Source: a bacterium (GTDB lineage Bacteria > Desulfobacterota > Binatia > UBA12015). Taken from it: 10,728 bases of DNA. Position numbers and translations under genes: made by a program. The stretch spans positions 1 to 10,728 of the forward strand of contig JAGWVP010000057.1 in the NCBI GenBank assembly GCA_018970825.1, written 5' to 3'. Under the pieces are notes generated by a model. It searched no databases. It saw only the letters and a list, made by a program, of their open reading frames with translations, and was not told the DNA's origin. Of this stretch, positions 1 through 8,646 are shown piece after piece. Within the stretch, counting starts at the first letter, position 1; each line of letters begins with the position of its first letter.

Positions 1-376
1 TTCGGAATTCGCCAGTCGCAGTAGCCTCCGAAGCACGGCGGCGTGTTGAGCGTGGCGAGAAACGTCGTCACCATCGTCCCGTTCATCGAGAATGGGCTCG
101 CGCCTTGGCCCCACGTGTAGGTGTTGTCCTTGTCGTGAATCGAGCCGTCGTTCGACTTCTTCTCCCAGAAGAGGCCCGAGCGCTGGTCCTTGAGACACCG
201 TTCCCGAGGTCCTTGAACATCGGCGACAGGCCATTCTGCAGGTTGCCGTCGCTGCCCGTGCCGTAACTGAGCGTCTGACCAGTCTTGACCGGTCTGCCCT
301 TCGTCGGACGGGTCGCGGTCGCTTCCGTGGTCACGAAGAGCAAGGCAGCGAGGGCAAGGGTCAGGATCTTGGTCAA
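1..376 (-). pseudogene. Secreted Lcl/DUF1566-domain protein, frameshifted and cut by the window edge
   Basis: Reading leftward, a TTG start at 376-374 follows a strong AGGAGG ribosome binding site (383-388) at six bases. The first 21 residues form a signal peptide (MTKILTLALAALL, then a cut near ATA). Next comes a linker with TGQTLSYGTGSDGNLQNGLSPMF written in two readings: TGQTLSYGTGSDG and NLQNGLSPMFKDLGNG. Near 195-199 the good reading jumps frame. The downstream frame gives KDQRSGLFWEKKS, NDGSIHDKDNTYTWGQG and PPCFGGYCDWRIP, the classic Lcl C-terminal (DUF1566, PF07603) signatures, open to base 1. One missing base, for example an A in the AA run at 190-191, would restore continuity as VSKDQRSG. 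The first 240 bases are about 60% GC, well below the neighbours. The family is extracytoplasmic with no well-defined biochemical role. It may be a true pseudogene, a programmed shift or a sequencing error; I cannot tell which. Confidence 0.75.
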
Positions 377-382
377 GGGAAG

Positions 383-388
383 CCTCCT
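383..388 (-). promoter_or_regulatory. Ribosome binding site fixing the TTG start of the DUF1566 gene
   Basis: The minus strand reads AAAGGAGG and then six bases to TTG at 376. This is the best Shine-Dalgarno match in the window. It decides the start over an upstream in-frame ATG at 502, which would put over 40 arginine- and glycine-rich residues before the signal peptide. Confidence 0.75.
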
Positions 389-567
389 TTCGGGCCGGAC
401 GATGCCCGAACCGACCCGGGTTGGAAAGAGCCAAAACCGTTCCTGCTCCCCAGGACATCCCGAGGTCTCGCAGCGAGCCCGGACCGGAACAAAGACCTCC
501 ACCGCGGCCTGCGGGTCTCGACCCGCCTGTCGACGCCGGCCGTCCCGTTGCGTTAGGCACCGGGCCG
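389..567. other. Divergent intergenic region between the DUF1566 and CoA-transferase genes
   Basis: This stretch must hold the promoters of both outward-facing genes. I see no convincing -35/-10 pair for either. The only structure noted is a small dyad, TTGG-N6-CCAA, at 421-434. It could be an operator half-site pair but is short enough to occur by chance. An in-frame ATG at 421 would extend the CoA-transferase by 49 residues. Those residues are low-complexity (proline, arginine) and resemble no part of the family, so the region is treated as non-coding. Confidence 0.45.
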
Positions 568-2958
568 ATGCCCGCCGATCCGGACTTTCACGGCCTGCGC
601 GACCTGCGCGTCGTCGACCTGTCGACCGGCATCGCGGGGGCCTACGCGACGAAGCTCTTCGCCGACGCCGGCGCCGACGTGATCAAGGTCGAGCCGCCCG
701 GCGGGGACCCGATGCGCCGGCGCAGCGCGACCGGCGCCGACCCGGGCGACGAGGACGGGGCGTTCTTCCGCTTCCTCTCCGCCGGCAAGCGCTCGGTCAC
801 CGGGCGGCCCGGCGACGCGCTCGTCGAGGAACTCGCAGCCGGGGCCGACCTCGTGGTCGAGAGCTCGGCGCCGCGCGACTTCGACGCGCCCGCGCTCGCG
901 GCACGCCACCCCGGGCTCGTCGTGCTCTCGATCACGCCCGCGGGACGCACCGGTCCGTGGGCCGACCGACCCTGGTCCGAGTTCACGGTGCAGGTCGCGT
1001 CGGGCGCGGTCGGCCGCAAGGGCCTGCCCGGCGGCGAGCCGCTCCAGTCGGGCGCCTGCATCGGCGAGTGGGTCGGCGGCACCTACGCGGCGACCGCGGC
1101 CCTCGCGGCGGTCTGGCGCGCCCGCAGGACCGGCCACGGCGAGCACGTCGACTTCTCGCTGCTCGAAGCCCTCACGCTCGCGGGCTCGGGCTACCTCGAC
1201 CTGGTCGCGCGGCTGGTCGGCGGACACGACCTGTCGCGGCTGCCGCTCTCGATCGAGACGCCGTCGATCGAGCCGACGGCCGACGGCTACGTCGGCTTCA
1301 CGACGAACTCCCGCCAGCAGGTGTCCGACTTCATGATCCTCATCGAGCGTCCCGACCTGTGCGAGGACGAGGAACTCGCACAGGCCTACGGCCGGCTCGC
1401 CCGCTACGACGAGTGGACGGCGATCGTGAAGGACTGGACCCGGCAGCACACGACCGAGGAGATCCTCGAGCGCGCCGCGGCGCTGCGCATACCGGTCGCA
1501 CCCGTGCTGAACGGAGACACGGTGCGGGATCACGAGCAGATCGTCGCACGCCGCGTCCTCGTGCCCGATGCCTCCGGCCGCTTCCTCCAGCCGCGGCGAC
1601 CGTGGCGCGTGGACGACGTCGACCCGCCTCCGCCGCGCCCCGCTCCGCGCGCGGGCGAGCACGACGGGCGGATCGAGCCGCGTGTCCCGCTGCGACCGCA
1701 GCCGACCGGCGAGAAGCGCCTGCCGCTCGAAGGCGTGCGCGTCGTCGACATGACCGCGTGGTGGGCGGGCCCGTCCTCGACCGGCGTGCTCGCAGCACTC
1801 GGCGCCGACGTGATCCACGTCGAGTCGGCGTCGCGGCCCGACGGCATGCGCCACACCGGCGGCATGGCCCGTCACCGCTTTCCCGACTGGTGGGAGGCGG
1901 GTGCCTTCTTCCTGTCGGCGAACACGAACAAGCGCGACCTGACGCTCGACCTGCGCAAGCCGCGCGGGCTCGACCTGCTGAAGAAGCTCGTCGCCGTCTC
2001 CGACGGCGTCATCGAGAACTACACGCCGCGGGTGCTCGACAATTTCGGGCTCGGCGGCGACGCGGTCCTCCGCGCGAACCCGCGCGCGATCCTCGTGCGC
2101 ATGCCGGCCTTCGGACTCTCGGGTCCGTGGCGCGACCACACCGGCTTCGCGCAGACGATGGAGCAGCTGACGGGACTCGCCTGGGTGACCGGCCACGTCG
2201 ACGACCAGCCGCGCATCCAGCAGGGGCCGTGCGACCCGCTCGCCGGCATGCACGGCGCGTTCGCCTTCCTGGTCGGGCTGTTCGAGCGCGAGGCGAGCGG
2301 GCGCGGTTCCGTGATCGAGTGCGCGATGGTCGAGGCCGCGCTGAACGCGGCCTCCGAACAGCTCGTCGAATTCACCGCCTACGGAGAGCTGCTCGGCCGC
2401 ATGGGCAACCGCTCGACGACCGCCGCACCGCAGGGGCTCTTCGCCTGCGCGGGCAGCGAGCCGGGACGCGAGTCCTGGCTCGGGCTCACCGTCGAGAACG
2501 ACGCGCAGTGGACGGCGCTGGTCGAGGCGATCGGCGCACCCGCGTGGGCGCGCGATCCCTCGTTCGCCACGTTCGCGGGTCGCAGGGCCGGCGAGGACGC
2601 GATCGCGGCCGGCCTGCGCACCTGGGCGTCGGGCGTCGACCGGGAGACGGCGCTCGCACGGCTGCTCCGCGCCGGAGTCCCCGCCGCCGCGGTCGCCGAC
2701 CCCCGCAAGCTCGCCGACGGCTCGGCGCAGCACCGCGCCCGCGGGTTCTACGAGGAGGTCGACCACCCGGTCGTCGGCCGCCAGCCGATCGCGACCGTGC
2801 CGTTCCGCTTCGCGGGCGTCGAGCGCTGGATCCGGCGCCCGGCCCCGCTGCTCGGCGAGCACAACCGCGAGATCCTCTGCGGACTGCTCGGGGTGAGCGA
2901 GGCCGAGCTCGCCGAGCTCGAGGCGGACCAGGTCGTCGGCAACCGCCCGCCGGTCTGA
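568..2958 (+). CDS. Double-domain class III CoA-transferase (CaiB/BaiF family fusion)
   Basis: The protein is 796 residues from ATG 568, about twice the usual 400 of a CaiB/BaiF (class III, formyl-CoA transferase type) enzyme, which moves CoA between carboxylic acids in the cytoplasm. Both halves carry the family opening: LRVVDLSTGIAGAYATKLF (residues 13 on) with GADVIKVEPPGGDP, and again VRVVDMTAWWAGP (390 on) with GADVIHVES. The second half is canonical (SANTNKRDLTLDLRKPRG, AFGLSGPW), and Asp556 in GPCDPLAG fits the catalytic aspartate that forms the acyl-enzyme anhydride. In the first half the aligned position is Glu167 (ACIGEWVGG), so that half may be structural or impaired. Class III enzymes are interlocked dimers, so a fusion could fold as a pseudo-dimer. 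The start was chosen because family similarity begins within ten residues; the ribosome site is weak. The monooxygenase gene follows 126 bases later on the same strand. The substrate is unknown. Confidence 0.93.
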   Translation: MPADPDFHGLRDLRVVDLSTGIAGAYATKLFADAGADVIKVEPPGGDPMRRRSATGADPGDEDGAFFRFLSAGKRSVTGRPGDALVEELAAGADLVVESSAPRDFDAPALAARHPGLVVLSITPAGRTGPWADRPWSEFTVQVASGAVGRKGLPGGEPLQSGACIGEWVGGTYAATAALAAVWRARRTGHGEHVDFSLLEALTLAGSGYLDLVARLVGGHDLSRLPLSIETPSIEPTADGYVGFTTNSRQQVSDFMILIERPDLCEDEELAQAYGRLARYDEWTAIVKDWTRQHTTEEILERAAALRIPVAPVLNGDTVRDHEQIVARRVLVPDASGRFLQPRRPWRVDDVDPPPPRPAPRAGEHDGRIEPRVPLRPQPTGEKRLPLEGVRVVDMTAWWAGPSSTGVLAALGADVIHVESASRPDGMRHTGGMARHRFPDWWEAGAFFLSANTNKRDLTLDLRKPRGLDLLKKLVAVSDGVIENYTPRVLDNFGLGGDAVLRANPRAILVRMPAFGLSGPWRDHTGFAQTMEQLTGLAWVTGHVDDQPRIQQGPCDPLAGMHGAFAFLVGLFEREASGRGSVIECAMVEAALNAASEQLVEFTAYGELLGRMGNRSTTAAPQGLFACAGSEPGRESWLGLTVENDAQWTALVEAIGAPAWARDPSFATFAGRRAGEDAIAAGLRTWASGVDRETALARLLRAGVPAAAVADPRKLADGSAQHRARGFYEEVDHPVVGRQPIATVPFRFAGVERWIRRPAPLLGEHNREILCGLLGVSEAELAELEADQVVGNRPPV

Positions 2959-2961
2959 GTA

Positions 2962-2984
2962 CCGGCCCGGAAGGGTGGGGCCGG
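2962..2984 (+). terminator. GC-rich hairpin just after the CoA-transferase stop (possible terminator or processing stem)
   Basis: A perfect 7-base-pair stem (CCGGCCC at 2962-2968, GGGCCGG at 2978-2984) with a nine-base loop begins four bases after the stop codon. No T-run follows, so it is not a textbook intrinsic terminator. A second stem, CGGCCG-GGAC-CGGCCG, sits at 2997-3012. In DNA this GC-rich, short inverted repeats are common by chance. Confidence 0.3.
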
Positions 2985-3030
2985 ACCGCGCCCCCCCGGC
3001 CGGGACCGGCCGCGGGCCCGCCATCGCCCC

Positions 3031-3069
3031 CCTCGCGGTTCGAGGCTAGTCTCCGGCGAGAACCGGAGA
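3031..3069 (+). promoter_or_regulatory. Two hairpins in the leader of the monooxygenase gene
   Basis: CCTCG-cggtt-CGAGG (3031-3045) is followed by TCTCCGG-cgagaa-CCGGAGA (3050-3069), a 7-base-pair stem with a six-base loop. The second ends five bases before the GAGGAA ribosome binding site (3074-3079). If transcribed, it could influence translation start or mRNA stability. As DNA, the same dyad could be a regulator site. No clear -35/-10 pair was found in this gap, so it is undecided whether the two genes share a transcript. Confidence 0.3.
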
Positions 3070-3084
3070 AAGCGAGGAACTCCC

Positions 3085-4916
<1,832 letters not shown>

Positions 4917-4920
<4 letters not shown>

Positions 4921-5774
4921 ACCGACCAGGTCTGCAGCGGCGCGAGCACGACGGCGCGCGCGCCGCAGGCGCGGATCTCGTCGACGAAGCCCTCGACGTC
5001 GACGCCGGGGAGCTGGCGCGGCGGGGCCTCGACCGGGATCGAGAAGTCGTCCCAGTGGCAGGGGAGGACGATCTCCGGCTTCACGATCCCGACGATCGTC
5101 CGGGTGTAGTCGCGGCGGTACTGTCGCCCGGCCGCGCACAGGAGCAGCACGTCCGCGCGCGCGAGCCGGTCGTCGAAGAAGTCCGCCGTGTCGACGTGGA
5201 GCACCCGGGTCCCGGCGGTCTCGAGGAGCCAGTGGAACACCGCCCCGTGGCGCAGCTCGCTCGCGCGCGGCGGCCACGACGGCGGCGAGACGATGTCGCC
5301 GGGGAACGGCACGCGGCCGAACAGCGCGCGCCCGTGCCGCGACTCGAGCGCGGTCGCGCGCGCCGCGCCGCAGGCGACCGCGTCGCCCGCGCGCACCTCG
5401 ACGAAGCGCTCCATGTCGAAGCCGTAGGCGCGCGCGATCTGCGCCGTCGCCGAGCTGCCGACCAGCCGCGCCCCGGTGTGGCGCGCGACCGCCGGCGCGT
5501 CGAGCGCGTGGTCGTAGTGGCTGTGACCGACGAGCACCTCGTCGGCGACCGGCACGTGGCGGGCGACGCGGGCCTCGTCGATCGCGAGACGGCCGAAGAG
5601 CGTGGTGCGGACGTCCGCGCGCGAGACGTAAGGGTCGATCGCGAAGGTTCGCTCCGCGCTCGAGACGACGAAACCCGCGGTGCCGAGGAAGGTGAAGCGC
5701 AGGCCGCCGCCGTCGGACCGGCCGGGTGCCGGCTCGAACGCGGGCGGAGCCGCGGTGAGCAGTCGGCGGATCAT
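4917..5774 (-). CDS. Metallo-beta-lactamase-fold metal-dependent hydrolase
   Basis: The protein has 285 residues and no signal peptide, so it is probably cytoplasmic. It has the full set of superfamily metal ligands: HSHYDH (His84, His86, Asp88, His89), then His147 (ESRHG), Asp195 (HVDTAD) and His240 (PCHWDD). It therefore should bind two metal ions, usually zinc, and hydrolyse an ester, lactone, phosphoester or similar bond. The order FTFLGTAGFVV, then FAIDPYVSRAD, then GHSHYDHALD matches the UlaG-like/COG2220-type branch rather than true beta-lactamases; the substrate cannot be read from the sequence. ATG 5774-5772 overlaps the TGA of the upstream flavin-protein gene as ATGA, so translation is probably coupled. 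It converges on the monooxygenase gene with shared CTAG. A lactone- or ester-cleaving partner role for the monooxygenase product is conceivable, but the genes lie on opposite strands. Confidence 0.93.
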
Positions 5775-6478
5775 CGGTCGCGGTCCCGGCGCGTCGCAGG
5801 CGGAGCCGCGACGGCGTCGAACCGGCGGTCGCGCTCGACCGCGAGCGAGAGCGCGATGCCCGGGGCGAGGTCGTCCGAGGGAATCGGGGCGCCCGCGACG
5901 ATCCGCAGGGGCAGGACGCCCGCCCAGCAGCCGATCGACAGGTCCTCCGCGTCGTCGAGCGGTCCGCCCGAGCGGACCTTGGCCGACGCCTCGTCGATCG
6001 CGAGCGCGATGACCGAGGTCGCCTTCATCTCGACCTCGTTCGGCGCGCGCACCTCGTCCCAGCGGCCGGGCAGGACGTGCTCGGAGATCGAGCGCAGCGC
6101 CGCGAGCTTCTCGTCGCGCTCGACGACGGCCCGGGCTCGGCCGACCAGGACGACCGAACGGTAGTTCATCGAGTGGTGGAACGCCGAGCGGGCGAGGACG
6201 AGCCCGTCGAGCAGCGTCGCGGTGACGCAGACGGAGGTCCCCTCGCCGGCGCGGCGCATCGCTCGACTTGCCGACGAGCCGTGCAGGTAGACGACGTCGC
6301 CCGCGCGCGCGTGGATCGTCGGGACGACGAAGGGCTGGCCGTCCTCCACCAGCCCCAGGTGGCAGATCGGCGCCGCGTCGAGGATCGCGTCGATCGTCGC
6401 GCGATCGTAGGCGCCCCTCGCGGGAAGCCTGCGGACCCGGACCCGGTCGCTCGGTGCGGACGCCACGACGCAGATCAT
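5771..6478 (-). CDS. Pyridoxamine 5'-phosphate oxidase-like flavin-binding protein (NimA/COG3467 type)
   Basis: From ATG 6478 the protein is 235 residues, about the usual length for this split-barrel family. It binds FMN or a related cofactor and includes the 5-nitroimidazole reductases (Nim) and many uncharacterised redox proteins. The fold reads as ILDAAPICHLGLVEDGQP (strand 1), VYLHGSSASRA (His66 near the cofactor site), and LARSAFHHSMNYRSVVLVG (His101-His102), the most diagnostic stretch. Then come SEHVLPGRWDEVR, DEASAKVRSGGP and WAGVLPLRIVAGAP. The frame stays open to 6667, but the extra 63 residues are arginine- and proline-rich and unlike the family, so the internal ATG was chosen despite lacking a clear ribosome site. 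The gene ends in an ATGA overlap with the MBL gene, making a two-gene unit. The GH8 gene lies 103 bases upstream on the same strand. The physiological substrate is unknown; detoxification or flavin-dependent reduction is likely by family only. Confidence 0.92.
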   Translation of the reverse strand: MICVVASAPSDRVRVRRLPARGAYDRATIDAILDAAPICHLGLVEDGQPFVVPTIHARAGDVVYLHGSSASRAMRRAGEGTSVCVTATLLDGLVLARSAFHHSMNYRSVVLVGRARAVVERDEKLAALRSISEHVLPGRWDEVRAPNEVEMKATSVIALAIDEASAKVRSGGPLDDAEDLSIGCWAGVLPLRIVAGAPIPSDDLAPGIALSLAVERDRRFDAVAAPPATRRDRDR

Positions 6479-6528
6479 GCGCGAACGAACCGCCCGGCGA
6501 AAGCGCGCGCCGCTCCGCGATCGTGGGA

Positions 6529-6554
6529 GGCCGTTCGGCCGACCGCGGCCGGTC
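6529..6554 (-). terminator. Paired short hairpins after the GH8 gene (weak terminator candidate)
   Basis: In the 103-base gap between the GH8 stop and the flavin-protein start there are two adjacent small dyads, GACCG-CGGC-CGGTC (6541-6554) and GGCC-GTTC-GGCC (6529-6540). Neither is followed by a T-run. The rest of the gap shows no recognisable promoter, so it is open whether GH8 is cotranscribed with the two genes downstream. Confidence 0.2.
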
Positions 6555-6581
6555 CGGGTCAGACCGTTTGCACGGGGCGAG

Positions 6582-8510
6582 TCACTCGCAGCGCAGCTTG
6601 CTGCCGACCGGCCGGCAGGCGAGCGACGCCGAGACGGCGCAGGCGCCGTCCGCGCCGGCCGATGCACCCGGCCCGAGCACGAGCGTCACCCGCAGCGGCC
6701 CGACCACCGGCCCCGCCAGCGCCTGCTTCTTCGTCTGCAACTGCACGGCGACGTCTCCGTTCCAGAGCTGCTTGTACTGGAGCTTGGAGAGCCCGCTCGC
6801 GCTGCCGACCGTGCAGGACGGCGGGTCGATCGCGCCCGAGCCGTTCACATAGAGCGCCTTGGGGCCCGAGACCTTCCAGCGATCCTTGCGCGGGTTGCAC
6901 GCGGCCGTCGACGACCCGGGAACCGGGTGCGTCGCCGCCGTGAGATCGAGCAGCGACGAGCCGCCCGACCCGAGATCTTCGACGAGGACCTGCGCCCCGC
7001 CGTCGAGCGGATGACCGTCGGGGCGTCCCTGCGGCCATGCAAGCGTCGCGTCGAGCTTGATCGACTGCGCGCCGGGCGTGCGGCCGAGCCCGGCCACGTC
7101 GACGCGGGCAGCGAAGACCGAGCCGCCGGCCGTGCAGAGCGCGGTCGCGGGTGGCGTGCACGAAGGCGCGGACACCTTCTCGGGCGACCACCAGTTGCCC
7201 GACATCACGATCATCGAGAGCAGCTCGAGCGTGTTCTCGTAGTAGCCGCCGGCGGCGAGCGGCGTCGCGACGACCAGGTCCCAGACGTCGTTCAGCCACG
7301 CCTGGTGGGCCGCGTCCACGGTCGCGCCGGCACCGATCGGCGCGACGAAGGCCATCGAGAGGTAGTCGCTGTTCGCGCTCGGCGTGCCGGAGAGACGGTA
7401 GCCGCTGCGGATCTTCGACGGGTCGCCGCCGGTCGCGCCCCGGATCCACGTCTCGATCCGGCCGACCGCGGCGCGTGCGCGGGGCTCACCGTTCACGATC
7501 CAGTCGGTCGCGAGACGCCAGGGGTCGCGGCAGGCGTTGTAGTCGTAGGCGCCGTCGTTCGCGCCCTCGAGGAATCCGGCGGGCGCGGGCGAAGGCGACG
7601 AGAGCGCGTTCACGACGAAGTCGGGCAGGAGCCCGGTCGCGGGGCTCGAGCCGGACTGCAGCGCGTCCACGACGTCCCAGGTGTGCTCGACGAGGTCGGA
7701 CCACGAAGCATCCGAGGTCGCGGCGCCGAAGGCGCGCGCGTGATCCGGCATGAAATCCGAGGTGCGTGTCGCGGTCGCGAAGGTGCCGGCGTCGTTCCCG
7801 ACCCAGTCGCCGAGCTTCACGATGCGGCCCGACGGGTCGAGGTCGCCCGAGCGGATCGCGGCGATGATCGTGTTCGCGGCCTCTCGGTAGTCGACGACCC
7901 CGCAGCTGCCCCACTGGCGGTCGGCGAGCAGCAGCGCGAAGGCGATGTCGAGGTCGCCGTCGGAGGCGGAGTCGGAACCCTGCGCGTCCTGGCAGGAGCG
8001 GGACTGGTTCCAGGCCATGAGCCCCGGCGTCAGGCTCGACGGGTGCTCGCGGTAGAAGGCGAACATGCCGTCGAAGATCGCCTGCGCGTCGGGATCGTGG
8101 CCCGCCATGAGGGCTGCGAGCATCATGCCGTAGCCGTGCGCCTCGGAGACCGTGAGGTTGCCGCTGCCGGCGCCCGCGAGCACGACGAACCGACCCGCCC
8201 CGCAAGCCTCGGCGACGTACTCGGCCTTCCACTCGTCGAAGGAGTCGCGTACCGTCTGGTCGAGGGCGGCCTGCGAGAGGTGATCGGGGCGGATCGAGCC
8301 GGCCGCGTAAGTCATCGGGTGCGACCCGAACGGATGGGCGACGGGCAGGTCGGTCCACGCGGCACGAGCGGGTCCCGCGACCGGGAGCGCGAGAACGAGC
8401 AGCATGGCGACCATCGCGGGGCGACACCCGCGCTCCGGTCGCCGTTCGCTCCGCGCGCCGCGGCCCGGGTGGATCGTCCGCACGACCTCGGAACCCGTTC
8501 TCGTCCCCAT
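6582..8510 (-). CDS. Secreted glycoside hydrolase family 8 enzyme (endoglucanase-like) with C-terminal beta-rich domain
   Basis: This 642-residue exported enzyme should cleave beta-1,4-linked polysaccharide (cellulose, mixed-linkage glucan, chitosan or xylan) by the inverting mechanism of GH8. ASDGDLDIAFALLLADRQW (182-200) matches the GH8 PROSITE pattern at every position. Glu123 in VSEAHGYGMM is the expected general acid, and GGYYENTLELLSMIVMSGNWW (421-441) closes the catalytic barrel. At YNACRDPWR (325 on) Asn326 stands where some GH8 enzymes have the aspartate base. That fits the subgroup thought to use a glutamate elsewhere. After residue 445 comes a roughly 190-residue tail with seven cysteines and strand-like segments (WKVSGPKALYVNGSG, GPLRVTLVLG), perhaps for binding or anchoring; I do not recognise it by name. 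The hydrophobic signal core is at 36-50 with a cut near ARA-AW. The start could be ATG 8510 or 8414. The longer form supplies the positive charges a signal peptide normally needs, but neither has a good ribosome site. Confidence 0.94.
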   Translation of the reverse strand: MGTRTGSEVVRTIHPGRGARSERRPERGCRPAMVAMLLVLALPVAGPARAAWTDLPVAHPFGSHPMTYAAGSIRPDHLSQAALDQTVRDSFDEWKAEYVAEACGAGRFVVLAGAGSGNLTVSEAHGYGMMLAALMAGHDPDAQAIFDGMFAFYREHPSSLTPGLMAWNQSRSCQDAQGSDSASDGDLDIAFALLLADRQWGSCGVVDYREAANTIIAAIRSGDLDPSGRIVKLGDWVGNDAGTFATATRTSDFMPDHARAFGAATSDASWSDLVEHTWDVVDALQSGSSPATGLLPDFVVNALSSPSPAPAGFLEGANDGAYDYNACRDPWRLATDWIVNGEPRARAAVGRIETWIRGATGGDPSKIRSGYRLSGTPSANSDYLSMAFVAPIGAGATVDAAHQAWLNDVWDLVVATPLAAGGYYENTLELLSMIVMSGNWWSPEKVSAPSCTPPATALCTAGGSVFAARVDVAGLGRTPGAQSIKLDATLAWPQGRPDGHPLDGGAQVLVEDLGSGGSSLLDLTAATHPVPGSSTAACNPRKDRWKVSGPKALYVNGSGAIDPPSCTVGSASGLSKLQYKQLWNGDVAVQLQTKKQALAGPVVGPLRVTLVLGPGASAGADGACAVSASLACRPVGSKLRCE

Positions 8511-8588
8511 GATCGATGGCTACTCGCGCGTCCGAACTCGGGGAAGGCGGGCGTTTCCCGGGTGCGACCGCCGCACCGCCCGGGACGG

Positions 8589-8616
8589 CTGGCAGGAGGC
8601 CGTGACCGCGTATAAC
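8589..8616 (+). promoter_or_regulatory. Candidate sigma-70-type promoter for the charge-segregated protein gene
   Basis: CTGGCA (8589-8594, four of six to TTGACA) is 16 bases from TATAAC (8611-8616, five of six to TATAAT). An AT-rich hexamer is rare in this GC-rich DNA. It lies 31 bases before the ATG and upstream of a GGAGGA ribosome binding site (8632-8637). Confidence 0.45.
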
Positions 8617-8646
8617 GTCCCGACCTTGCCTGGAGGATCGGACGAG

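Noticed and set aside
421..567. Upstream extension of the CoA-transferase from ATG 421
   Set aside because: The 49 added residues are low-complexity and have no family counterpart; family similarity starts just after ATG 568.
553..3024. A long minus-strand open frame opposite the CoA-transferase
   Set aside because: Low-complexity Arg/Ala/Gly-rich translation without motifs; the plus frame contains complete CaiB/BaiF signatures.
6479..6667. Upstream extension of the flavin-binding protein
   Set aside because: Arg/Pro/Ser-rich residues with no counterpart in the family, reaching into the 3' end of the GH8 gene.
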